Shown here in pieces: positions 11,961-23,324 of a DNA stretch of 64,000 nucleotides. A program made the position numbers and the translations under genes. Under the pieces are notes generated by a model. It saw only the letters and a program-made list of their open reading frames with translations, searched no databases and was not told where the DNA came from. The first letter of the stretch is position 1; every line of letters starts with the position of its first letter. Source of the DNA: Pohlia nutans (Eukaryota; Streptophyta; Bryopsida; Bryales; Mniaceae); contig CM040106.1 in NCBI GenBank assembly GCA_022496805.1, positions 1,612,001 to 1,676,000 of the forward strand, written 5' to 3'.

Positions 11961-13517
11961 GGATATAAAACGTTACATATTAATAATAAAAAAATTGATA
12001 TTAAATTTGTTTTTCCATAGTATGATACAATTCAATTTCAAAAATATTATTCTCCACACAAGAACCCCGCCATTTGATAAAATTCATTTTCAATTCACTC
12101 GGCGACTCTATAAAAGACCCCCACACATAAACCTTAAATCAACAAAGAGTCCCTATATATAAGGACCCTCGCGCCAACCCCTAGGTCAATGCCATCATAG
12201 TGGTGCGCTCCAAAGCCTCAGGGTGAGAATAAAAAATCAATTTACATTAAGGCCCTAAACCGGGTCCCCAAGTGGTCTATCAGTTCCCGTGAAGCCCCCG
12301 CCGTGTCATATCACTCTTAAATAGAACAAAGTAGGACAATTCCTATTCAGTAAACCGATTCAACTCCTTTACAAAAATGTTCATAACTCAAGCATAGAAA
12401 CTCCAAATCAAAAACTTCTTTTTAGAGGTTAAAGACAGCTTGATTGTGAAAAAAAAAAATTGTTGATGAGTACCCAAAATAATTTTGTCTACTGAGCACA
12501 GTTAAGCCTCAAAAGTATGATCACAACACAATCATTCCTCATTCAAGTCATGCATATTCTTCACTACCTTACTAAAATTTGTCCATATCTCATTAAAAGA
12601 AAAACCAAACCACGAAATTCTTTTTGTAGGTGGAAGAAATGTTGGCTTTCTAACTTTTTTCAGTTCAAAGTATTTCAAAATAAGATCATTTCCTATGCTT
12701 AATTGTGCACCAAAATCTACTGAAAACTATGATGTAGTGAGACTTCACATGGGCTTGGACGTTTTTACCCCATATCATTTGGGAGTGACTTAGAATGAAT
12801 TTGATCACAGGACCAATTCATTCTTCCTTCATACCTTACACTCGATTACTCAAATGGTATTAAGATGTGAAATATTGGTAATTTTTCAGCATTTTGGCAA
12901 TTTTGAAAATTAATCTATATGAAATTTAGCAAAACTACTTACAATTTCCAAAAATATTGGCATGTTCTATTTATGTGTATTTCATTCAACACGACAACAC
13001 CAGCATATAGATTTGATCACATATGTAAAACTATGATGAAATGAAGATTCAAATTGTCAAATTGATGATTTTTACAAAGCGTTGGTTTTTATTTATATCT
13101 GTAGGTCGAAATTCTACACATGCATCTTTGTAGAAATAAATTGACAATTCATAATGCAATTATTTTCTATAGTCTTGACTTTACTACATACAATAACTTT
13201 GATTATTTTCACTTCAATGTAGAGTATCTCGTTTATTATATAGAATTAAAAATAAATTTATCATTATTGATATATTATTTTCCAATAATGATCAATGATA
13301 TAATATTATATTCTTGTTTTTATAATACCCTAAAACCTTTAAAAAATCAAATTATAAATTATAAAATTAAAAATCATAGTTTACTAAATTATAACATTGA
13401 ACATTGTTTGTGAAAGTTGCATTTCAAACTTTTTAAAGCCTATTCAAAATCAATTAAATTATCTAAAAAATTGTACTTAATTTATATATTTTTATTTGTA
13501 AGAAAAATTCATCTTAA
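11961..13517. other. Non-coding stretch
   Basis: AT-rich sequence, with a short GC-richer island at about 12160-12310 containing phrases (GGGTCCCCAAGTGG, GGCCC) like those of the 122-bp array further right. It may be a stray fragment of that array. No gene recognised. Confidence 0.45.
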
Positions 13518-14086
13518 CTCCTAACTGCCTAAACGTCCGATTTTTGGACAATGTACAGATTTCATCCAAAATTTCTCATCCGTCATGAACTTTTTGCAGT
13601 GTGGACTTTATACTCTAGATTCTATGGGAAGTTAGCTTCATGCATATGTGATTCGATAAGAAAGGGGATGATTTGTGATTTTTTTATGCCTTATTTCATG
13701 TTGTAGTGATTCACAATTTTTTTTGAAGATTACAGTGTAAAAGTGCTATAAAATAACTTAAATCATGAAATTAAGCAACCAAAAAATCTCCAAAAATCAC
13801 TACACTTAGAGTATTACATTTCAATCAACCATAATTAATTTCATCTGTAGATTGTGAATATCTTATTCTTAATTGAATTACAAAATAATTTCACATTTCA
13901 CATTTCAAATTTTATACAAAATTATTTGTAAAAGCAATCATATATCTAACTGTAATGATAGAATCTAAAATCCATAATGTACATCTTTTATTCATATATC
14001 AAGTTCAAAACATCCCTCTAGGTTGCATTTTATAATGCATATTTGCAAAATTGCCGAATTTAAAGTGTGCTATAGGCATTCAGGGG
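13518..14086 (+). mobile_element. TTAA-flanked MITE, copy B
   Basis: About 569 bp between TTAA sites (13514-13517 and 14087-14090), collinear with copy C at 35457-36023. Both share GAAAGGGGATGATTTGTGA, TTTCATGTTGTAGTG and ATAGAATCTAAAAT. The ends are CTCCTAAC and CAGGGG. It is AT-rich with no coding capacity and belongs to the piggyBac-like family by its TTAA target. Confidence 0.75.
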
Positions 14087-14370
14087 TTAAATAAAAAGTT
14101 CTTTGTTGCTGATTTCATTCACTGATTAAAGATCATTGTAATTTTCTTTTATTGGATTTATGAGAAAAAACAAATGTAGCAATGTGTTGTTCATATAATA
14201 TTCTCCGTGATTTAGACATGCATTTCTTATTTCTATTACTTTTAAATTCACTTATTCATAATCTAGTTCAATTTATAATAAAAAAATTTGATTACAAATC
14301 CATAATCATTATATTCTAGGTCCATAAATCAACGAATGACTTTTGCCTTTTTAACTTAGAGTAGGTCATC

Positions 14371-15413
14371 GATGGGCCCCCAGGGTCCACCCCTAGGCCC
14401 ACGAGGTCCTACAGGTGTGCCCCGAGTGGGAAAATAATTCCAGCCCTCTTGAAGGCCCCAAACCGTGGTCCTAAGTGGTTCAAGAGTCCACGTGGGACCC
14501 CCGGGATCCACCCCTAGGCCCACGAGGTCCTAGGGGTGCGCCTCGGGGTTAAAAAATAAACTCAGCCCACTTGGGGGCCCCAAACTGGGCTCCCAAGTGG
14601 TTTGGGAGTTCACGTGGGGCCCCCGGGGTCCACCCCTAGGCCCATGAGGTCCTACGGGTGCGCCCTGGGGTGGGAAAATAAATTCAGCCCACTTGATGGC
14701 CCCAAACAGGGCCCCCAAGTGGTTTAAGAGTCTACGTGGGGCCCCCCGGGACCACCCCTAGGCCCACGAGGTCCTACGGGCGCACCCTGGGGTGGGAAAA
14801 TAAATTCAGCCCACTTGGGGGCCCCAAACCGGGCTCCCAACTGGTTTAAGAGTCCACGTGGGGCCCCCAGGGTCCACCCCTAGGCCCACGAGGTCCTACG
14901 GGTGTGCCCCGGGGTGGAAAAATAAATTCAGCCCACTTGGGGGCCAAAAAACCGGGCCCTTAACTGGTTTAAGAGTCCACGTGGGGCCCCCGGGGACCAC
15001 CCCTAGGCCCACGAGGTCCTACGGGTGCGCCCCGGGGTGGGAAAATAAATTCAGCCCATTTGATGGCCCCAAACCGGGCCCCTAAGTGGTTTAAGAGTCC
15101 ACGTGGGGCCCCCAGGGTCCACCCCTAGGCCCACGAGGTCCTAGGGGTGCCCCCCGGGGTGGGAAAATAAATTCAGTCCTCTTGGGGGCCAAAAAACCGG
15201 GCCCCCAAGTGGTTTAAGAGTCCACGTGGGGCCCCCAGGGACCACCCATAGGCCCACGAGGTCCTAGAGGTGCGCCCCGGGGTGGGAAAATAAATTCAAC
15301 CCACATGAGGGCCCCAAATCGGGCCCCCAAGTGGTTTAGGAGTCCACGTGGGGCCCTCGGGGTCCACCCCTAGGCCCACGCGGTCCTAGATGTGCGCCCC
15401 GGGGTGGGAAAAG
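14371..15413. repeat. GC-rich 122-bp tandem array, about nine copies
   Basis: The phrase CCCACGAGGTCCTA recurs at 14400, 14521, 14643, 14765, 14887, 15010, 15132, 15255 and 15377, giving a period of 121-123 bp. Each unit holds GTCCACGTGGGGCCCCC, CACCCCTAGGCCCACGAGG and GGGAAAATAAATTCAGCCCA. The unit length is not a multiple of three, so ORFs crossing it are incidental. The array is sharply GC-rich inside AT-rich surroundings and behaves like a minisatellite. Confidence 0.92.
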
Positions 15414-15718
15414 AAAGTCTTGAAAGAAATGTTTACCTGGAGGTGGAAGATTTGTTCGAAGCTTCGAGACTCCGCAGCGTGCAAATGAATTTCCCTTCAG
15501 AAATCTTGTCACAATCAAAATTAAACAAGAAGAATAATTAGTTCAGAAACAATGATGATTTTCCTAAAATTTTCTTTAACAAAATTGTCTTGCCTATATA
15601 TATAGAGGGACTTCATTTCTCACATCACAATGAAGATGAAGCTCTTCAAGGTATGATGTGAGAGCATTTAGGACTTAGTGGATTTTTTTGATGTATTTTC
15701 AAAAAAAAAACTACCTAC
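15414..15718. other. Non-coding flank of the gypsy insertion
   Basis: Unique-looking sequence between the tandem array and the gypsy 3' LTR. Together with sequence from 26526 rightwards it is the pre-insertion target region. No gene seen. Confidence 0.5.
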
Positions 15719-15723
15719 ACGCT
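15719..15723. repeat. Target-site duplication ACGCT, left copy
   Basis: The five bases directly outside the 3' LTR are repeated exactly at 26521-26525 outside the 5' LTR, as expected for gypsy integrase. Confidence 0.93.
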
Positions 15724-16266
15724 TGTTAAGGGGGTTTTTCTAGGAACCGACGTTAAACGAATGAGACTACTCCTCACAAGACTACTCTACGCTAGACTAG
15801 TCACTAGAGGTTGAGAGGAGTAGTAAGAGGTTTCTACAAAGGAGAACGTACTGTCGACTAGGAAAAAGCACCAATATGCTAGAGAGTCGGCTACTGCATA
15901 CCCACAGACTACTGCAACTAATCAAGATACAACCACAAAGAGCGATACAAGAGTAAGAAACAGCAGTAGTCTAACAGCAGTAGTCTAACATACTAGTGCC
16001 CACAAGAAGAGTTAAGACAAGAACGAAGTACAACTGAGGCTGCCAAGAAGATGTACAAAATGTATAGCAACAATCCTCTCAACGAGAGGGCCAGTACATA
16101 TAAGAGACTGGTCTGACAGTGTGTCAGATTGGTCAACCGGAAAAGTCGGGTCGACCAATCTGTGCCAGCCTGTACTACCGGGTATCGCCTGGTAGGTCTA
16201 TTCCTGCCGGGTGTAGACTAGCCTACTCTTAGCCTAAGGGAATATCCAATGAATATTCGGTTAACA
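15724..16266 (-). repeat. 3' LTR of the gypsy element
   Basis: 543 bp, TGTTAA to TTAACA, matching the other LTR over its whole length. It carries an extra 14-bp tandem duplication (ACAGCAGTAGTCTA, near 15960-15990) that the other LTR lacks, which accounts for the length difference. Confidence 0.95.
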
Positions 16267-16279
16267 TTGCCCTCCCTTT
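16267..16279 (-). promoter_or_regulatory. Polypurine tract of the gypsy element
   Basis: Read on the minus strand, AAAGGGAGGGCAA sits immediately before the 3' LTR, where plus-strand DNA synthesis is primed. Composition and position both fit. Confidence 0.75.
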
Positions 16280-16397
16280 GAGCTAAGTACACTCCTGTGG
16301 ACTTTAGTCTACCCCGGTAGGCGACTAGGGAAAATGGTCACGAGGAATGACAAAATTACCCGCGGTCGAGTAGTCGACCCGGACTATGGTCGACTCG

Positions 16398-18665
16398 TCA
16401 TTGGTTGACGTCGCAGGAGTCCTGGGTCATGATGGGTGAGCGGATATCTGAAGGCATTCCTGAAAAGTCGAACCCAAGAAAGTGTGGTGAAGAGACCACG
16501 GGTGAGTCGACTAGGGTGTTGACTGCCGATGGTGTGTGTGCTGTTGTCATCTGGTCGGGTGCTGGGTGCTGCTGGTCCTGCTGCTGCTGTGGTGAAGGGG
16601 GGTGCTGTGCTGCTGGCTGCTGTTGCACCGTATCTTGGGGGTTGGCTAGCGGTGTCTGCTGGTCTTCCTGCTGCTGATCTCGATCCTCGTCTTCATTGGT
16701 CGACTCGGTGTCGTCTGCCTCGTCGTCCTCACTCAACTTAACGTCGGTAGTCAATACCTCGTCATCGTCAGTTGATTGGTTCTTTCAGAGCGAATGGTCG
16801 GGTTCGAGGTGGCTCTTATCCTTGTCTTCTTCTTCGTCGACTAGTGGAATCTCCAAGTCTAGGTGGTCGAGCTGAAGTTGCCGAGTTGCCGGCAGTACAT
16901 GTTGAGCTGGTGGCGGTCGGTGCTGAGGGTGTGGAGGAGAATCTTGATTCGGTTTCTTGCCTTCAGTCGGAGTCGGTACTTGCGCGTTCGAAGTTTGTGG
17001 AGTTGCAGCTCCCGTGTTGCAAATTGTCGCTCGAGACTTTGCCTCGTTGTCCTGTAGCAGCTGGTCGAGTCGGTTGTTGGAGTCGACTATGTCTTGCCGA
17101 GCTTGCTGAAGACTGAGCTGGGTTGCTGCTACCTCGGCTCGTGTCGATCCAAGTTCGTTTCGTACTACCACGAGCTCGCCCTCGTGAGTCTGTTCCTGCT
17201 GTCGACTAGCGTTGAGGTCGACTATCAGCTGGACAAGTTTGTTGTCCGTCTGAATCTTCTCCTCGGTGACGGTGGTGAGAGTAGTGCGCATGTTTGCCAG
17301 CTCAATAGTGAGGTTGTCGACCTGCTGCTTGTAGGCTGTGGAATCCTTGGCTAGTCGACTACTCTCCAATCGGGTGCGGTCGAGCTCGGCTTGAAGGGTG
17401 GTCTTGGCCTGAACCGCCTCTAACAAAAGGAGATTCACTCGGGAGCCGATATCTTCGAGTCGACTCACTGATCCTTGGACGTTGTCCAGGCGCTGGCGCC
17501 AGTGCATCGATAATGTCGTGGCTCGTGATATTGATGAGTCGAGTGCTGGTCGATTGACCCCGGGTGACATCGGGGGTCGAGGCGATGGTGAGACGGGCAG
17601 TGGCTGGCGAAACTCGCCGGGTGGTGCCGGTTTGTAGGCCGCTTCGAGGTTGAGTGGCGCGAAATCGGATGAGGTCACGTCGACCTGTCGAGGTAGAAGG
17701 TGGCTTAAGAGGGTGAGTTTACCTCGCTTGGCACGCTTCTCTAGTTGCTCCTGGTCCCGCTTGCGCGCAAGTCAGGAGCGTGTCTCCCTACGATCGGTGG
17801 TCGGTTGATGCCCGGTAGTGGCAGTCGGTGCCGCTAGGTCGCGCGTGGTTTGTTGACTAGGGGGGCGGCCAGTTGATGTTTGGCCCTGGTCGACTCGTCG
17901 GGGAGGTCGAGCGTGTGCCTTCGATGTCCGGTCGGCTCCAAGTCCGCCTTGGAAAACTATGTAGTCGGGTCCTCGGGAGTTGTTTTCCGAGTTCTCCGAC
18001 TGTCGACGTCGGTCGTTGGTGTTCTGCTGGGCGACCGTTTGGTGCGTATACTCCTGGTTAGTGCTAGGAAAATAAGATTCAAGGAGTAAATCCAATATCT
18101 CGGCTGAAGGACAGATCGTGGTCTTCGTGGTCTGCATTGTCTTGATGTAGATGGCGATCGAGTTGAACATCCATGTCGCCCAGTCCCATTGCATGGCGCG
18201 GTCGATCAGGGACTCGACTGTGCACAAGACGTCGAGCATTTCCTTGCTGATGTAGGTTGTCTTGCGTTTGAACCCGAGGCCTTGAATGAACGCCGTCAGT
18301 CGCCTGTGGTGTTCGGGTTTGCAGTGGCAGATGCTGTAGCCCTCAGTAGTCTTGCCGGCAGCAAAATACTCTTCGAACCGACTCGGTGGATACTCCGCAG
18401 GATCAATCGGCTGTATAGTAATGCCGAATGGGAGTTTCAGGACTTCGTGGACGACAGTCGCGTCGATCGTGACTGTCTGCGTGCGGACGCGGGCCGTGAT
18501 CGTCTTGTCCTTGACGTTGACTATCGCGGCGTTGACGAACTCCTCGACAAGCTCCATGCGTGGTGCGCGTTGGGGGTTGTCCCAGTCAAGTGCTACGAAC
18601 TCGGAGACGCCGATCGACTTGATGAAATCCGCCTCGGTCGTGTTTTCATTGGCGTACTCCGGCAC
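16398..18665 (-). pseudogene. Additional ORF (aORF) downstream of gypsy pol, coiled-coil protein
   Basis: A single minus-strand frame of about 756 codons follows integrase. It is interrupted by only two TGA stops (near 17772 and 16785), each one transition from CGA. The N-terminal ~200 residues are globular, including LDWDNPQRAPRMELVEEFVN and HEVLKLPFGI, and recall the plant transposon protein domain often called Transposase_32 or PTPD. A Gln/Ser/Pro-rich linker follows. Next comes a long coiled coil with heptads, including QAKTTLQAELDRTRLESSRL and VVVRNELGSTRAEVAATQLS. The protein ends in an acidic Asp/Glu/Gln-rich tail. The position is that of env-like or aORF genes in plant gypsy elements; no signal peptide or membrane segment is seen, so an envelope role is not supported. 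A second protein with the same architecture lies at 51.3-54.5 kb. Function unknown. Confidence 0.7.
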
Positions 18666-21600
18666 TCCCGAATCGGCCGCATCGACTGAAAGGCTAGGGT
18701 TTTGTAGAGCCCTTCCCTAGTGCGGATCAGAATTTCGTAAGTCGGTGGTGCGGAGGACCAGAGACGTCGTGGACCGCGGTCAGTCGACTTGCCTTTCGCC
18801 ATCGATTGGTCGGCTGAGAATCTGCGCACAAAGAGACAAGAAAAAGGCCGGACTGGCCCCGAAGTCGGCTCGCGCACAGTCGGCTGTAGTGGCGATGGGC
18901 GCGGCCGTTTGCTACTCTGCCTACTCTCATCTATCTCTCGCATAGTCGGGCTACGAGATCGCTTGACTACTCTGCGACGATCTACTCTCGACTTTCTAAA
19001 TTTCTTGCTAATAATGCAGAAGGCAAGGGCCGCAGCGTGGCGGTCGGCCGGCGGAGAAGCTAAGGAAAATGGCGACGGAGCAAGAGGAGAGAGAAGGGGC
19101 GCGGTCTGGCGGTCGGCCGGAGGAGAAGCTAAGGAAAATGGCGAGGAAGCAAGAGGAGAAAGAAGGGGCGCGGCCATAGTGCTAAATACTTGCCCTATTG
19201 GCCTCGCATTCAAAACTGATGGGATAGGTGAGGACGACGGCCATAAATACGGCGGCTCTTCTAGGGTTTGACCGGTCGGGTTGACAAGTCGGGTCGACCA
19301 GTCGGGTCGACCGACCGTTACTAGATTGTGTAAGGTCGGCTGCTGTCGGCTTGGCACGTCTTCGTTTTGTTCTAGTGTGGACCTAATCTCTGATTTGCTA
19401 GTGAGTGGGCTAGACAAATCGGTAGGGGGTTTATCGCCTAGGACTCGGTAGGGTTTGAGTTTGTTGACGTTGACTACTACCGGATCGGGATCAAAGTGCT
19501 GAAGGCTGACTAGGAGGACCATGTTGTTGGGGAGGGCATACTGGACGCGATACGGGCCGAACCATTTGCTATGAAGTTTACCGGCATGGACATGTGTACC
19601 TTTCGGGTGCCAGAGGACGTAATCGCCTACGTTGTATAGAGTCGACTGGCCTAGGGCCTGGGCCCATTGTGCTCGGTTCCACTGTTTCGCGCCATCGTGG
19701 GTGGCTGCTGCCAGTCGGGTCTCGTCTAATTTCTCATGGTCGGCGACACGGACTGCTAATACTCGCCTGGGAGCGAAGTTAGTAGTCGATGTCGACCATT
19801 GGGTCGGGATGATGTATTCGGTTGGCATCAATGGTGTCAGACCATACACCAATTGGAATGGTGTGTGACCCGTGACAACCTTGTATGCCGTCCGGTATGC
19901 GAAGAGGACCGTGTGGAGCTGTAAGTCCCAGTTGGTCTGATTCTTGTTAACTAGCTTCTGGAGCATTCGGACTATGACCTTGTTGGTCCACTCGGCTTGG
20001 CCGTTGCCTTGCGGGTAGTATGTCGTTGAAGTCGTGTGTCGTAGTAAAAAATGCTCGGTGAGAGTGTGCACCGTGCGATTGATAAAATGGGCACCTTAGT
20101 TGCTTACTAGGTGAAGTGGACAACCAAACCGGGTAAGGATTGCCTCGTACAGGAATTGTGCGGTTTCCCTGGCGGTGTTTCCTCGGAGAGCTCTAGCCTC
20201 GACCCATTTGGTGGCATAGTCGGTAGCCACCAAAATGTATCGACAGGCTGTAAGTCGGGTCTTCTTGACGGGGCCGATGAAGTCGGGTCCCCATTTCATA
20301 AAAGGTTCCGCCGGTAGTTGGGTGACGAGCTTGGAGGGGACTGGCTTGGGTAGGCCGCCTATCATCTGGCATTCATGACACGACTGGCAGTACCGCACAG
20401 CGTCTTGGTGTAGAGTCGGCCACCAGTAGCCTGCGTCTAGTATTTTTTGTATAGTGATGTCATGAGAAAAATGTCCTCCAGCGTTGCCTTTGTGTAATTC
20501 TTGGAGGATTGTTGTAGGCTGACTGCTGGTTACGACTTGTCGGAGCTGGTGGTCCTTGCCTAGTCGGTACAATTGGCCGTCGAGTACTTGGTACGGGATG
20601 GCTTTGTGAGCTATTCGCTTGCAAGCTTCCTTCGTCATGTGGGCTGGAAAGGTCCCAGTAGTCAAGTAGTCGACTATCGGGTGTAGCCAGTCAGGTTCGG
20701 TGGAAAAGAGCTGTGCGTCAACTATCTGGTCGGGTATGCCTATGGCTGGCTCGGCCCCTTCATTTCTTGATAATGCGTCGGCTACTCCATGCGTTTTTCC
20801 TGGTTTATAAACCACAGTGAAGTCGAATTCAAGAAAAAGTAGTAGCCAGCGTGCCAGTCGACCCGACTCCTGGGGTTTGTTGATCAAGTACTGGAGCGCT
20901 AGATGGTTGACATAGAAGACAAACTTATTACCAAGGAGGTAATGACGGAATTTGTTGATGGCATACACCATTGCGAGGGCTTCCTTCTCGTTTGTTGTAT
21001 AGTTCTTCTCTACTTTGTTGAGTAGTCGGGAAGCATAGGCTATCGGTTGGTCAATGTTGCCGGTCGGGTTCTGTGCTAGCATTGCCCCAACTGCTATGTC
21101 GGATGCGTCTGTGTGTATGTGGAAGTCGAGGGACCAGTCGACTCCGATCAGGATTTGTGCAGTCTGGTATCGATCCTTGATGGTCTGGTATGCTGTCGCG
21201 CAAGCCGGCGTCCAGTCGAACGGTTCGCCTTTCCAGGTCAGCTCGGTGATGGGCTCCATGATGGCAGCATAATTTTTGATGAAGCATCGGTTGAATTAGG
21301 CTAGTCCGTTGAACGTCTGAATAGCTTTGACGTCTTCGATGGTGGCATGTCGACTAGGGCCTGGATCTTCTTTGGATCCGGAAACTTGCCTTCCCGCCCT
21401 ACAATGTAGCCCAAAATTACACCAGAAGGGACATAGAGGATACACTTTTCTGGGTTCAGGCTTACCCCGTAGTGTTGACATCGGTCGAAGACTAGTCTGA
21501 GCTTCGGTAGGTGGGAGTCGATGTCGCTGTAGACATTGAAATCGTCTAGAAATAGCTTCATGAAGTCACCTAGGTACTCTTTGAAGATCTGGTTGACGAT

Positions 21601-23324
21601 GCGCTGGTAGGTAGGCAGGGCGTTCTTCAATCCGAACGGCATCACGACCCATACATACGCGCCCCACTCGGTGATGAAAGTTGTTTTGGGGCGGTCGGTC
21701 CGGTCGATCAGTACCTGGTGGTAGCCCGAGAAGCTTTCGATAAAGGAGTAGGCTTCATAGCCTATGACTGCGTCGAGTACCTTGTCCGTGAACGGGAGGG
21801 GTACGGGCCTTTCTTGGTTGCCGCATTAAGTCGACGGAAATCCACGCATATCCGTAGTTTCCCATTCTTTTTGGGAACCACGACTATTGGGGATAGCCAT
21901 GTAGCGTGGTCGACTGGCGCATTAAACCCTGCCTTTAGAAGCCGCTCCAAGTCGTCCTTCACGGCTTGTGCATAGTTTGGGTTCATGCGGTAGCGTGCTT
22001 GGTGACTAGGCGAGATGGTCGGGTCCAGCTCAATCCGGTGAGTCGCTATGTTTTCCAATATGCCTCGCAGATCTTCGTAAGAGAAGGCAAAGATGTCTAT
22101 GAACTCCTTAAACAGGGATTCAGCACTGGCTCTGAGACTAGGGCTTAGATTCGCGTTCAGCTTCAACATCTTGGGGTCGGTAGAGGTACCGACGTTGATA
22201 TGGTCGAGTCGATCCTCCTCATTGTGATTCCAATGGGCAATGTCCATGAATCTTAGCTTGTCTTGTATTGGTGTCTCGTCCACCAACATTGTTCCTGGTG
22301 TATGCTGAATACCCTGGTGTCTAGTGGTACTGGCCGTCGTAGTCGATTCTGTCCTAGTTTGGTCGACTGTCGACTCGGTAGCTAGGAGGTTCCAGTCGAT
22401 TGTGCCCATTGTATGGAGGGTCGGGTCGGAGGCCATCAAGATTTCCTCCTCCTCATCGGTGATGCCTTCCGCAAACTTGTAACATACTAGCGCATGTGGT
22501 GTAACCGCCTCGTATCCTAACTGTCGCTTTATCTTGACGGTCTTGACGGTGCCGTTGCCCATGATCTGCACCTCGTTGTTGCCCCAGTTGTGTATGACTT
22601 TGGCGTATCGAAGCCAGGGTCGACCCAGTAACAACCGGTAGTCTGACTTGACTGTCGAGCAGTCGATGACTATAAGAGTGACTATGTAGGGGATGCCATG
22701 AATATGAATTTTGACATCCCTTATCAATCCTTTGGACCGTGCTATGGTGCCATTTGCCATCTTGAGGTTGAATGGTGTGGGCGAGGGCTTGGATATTCCC
22801 AGGCATCGGCGTTCGTCTTCGGTGATCACATTGACTCCGGATCCGCCATCAATCAGAACGTCGTCTACCATGTTTTTTCTGACGGGGACTGTGATGACTG
22901 GCATGTGTTTGTTGATGACTGCTGCAGCGGCAATCGTCACCTCTTCTGTAGTCGAGTAGGGTGACTCTAGAGTCAACCCTGCGTCAGAATGAGTCAGTCG
23001 ATCCCGAACAAGTGTGGTGAGGGTCGGTGATAACTGTAGTAAGTCGCGGATGGACACCTGCAATTTGCAGTCTTGTAGTTGATCGAGGATTTGCTGCTGG
23101 ACGGTGCCAAATGCGATGCTGCCCTGGTCGACTGTAGCTAAAGTCAGTTGGTCTGGGTCGTCTCGAGGGGTGATCGTTTGTTGCGGTAATGCATCCGCGT
23201 CCCTGTCGAGTGAGGGCGAGTCCTCAGTCGACTTTGGGTCTTTAGTGGAAGTCGTTGTTTCCAACTCGGCTTGGAGTTGACAAACTTCCCGCATCATTTG
23301 ATCACGTAGTAGTTCTTGGGTAGT
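18593..23324 (-). pseudogene. Gypsy pol: protease, reverse transcriptase, RNase H, integrase
   Basis: Reading down the minus strand: an aspartic protease core DVLIDGGSGVNVI near 22850; reverse transcriptase starting with PIVVVPKKNGKLRICVDFRR (about 21850) and continuing with the catalytic FLDDFNVYSD (about 21540); RNase H with FHIHTDASDIAVGAML and an EKNYTTNEKEALAMVYA block; an integrase HHCC zinc finger ending CQSCHEC and a core with KWGPDFIGPV and ATDYATKWVEA; and a GPY/F-type end KWFGPYRV. Frame changes occur near 21805 and 21340. In-frame TAA stops (from CAA) lie near 21297 and 20096. Beyond integrase the frame continues into a Ser/Pro-rich tail that contains a 23-residue duplication and overlaps the start of the aORF in another frame. 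The enzyme set copies RNA to DNA and inserts it; this copy cannot do so intact. Confidence 0.92.
19041..19178. repeat. 69-bp tandem duplication in the pol tail
   Basis: Two adjacent 69-bp units beginning CGGTCGGCCG give a repeated 23-residue Ser/Pro block in the minus-strand pol tail. Because the unit is a multiple of three, the frame is preserved. Confidence 0.85.

Noticed and set aside
18189..19271. Plus-strand ORFs of 120-166 codons in the gypsy 3' region
   Set aside because: Shadows of the minus-strand pol tail and aORF, caused by low stop-codon density in GC-rich sequence.
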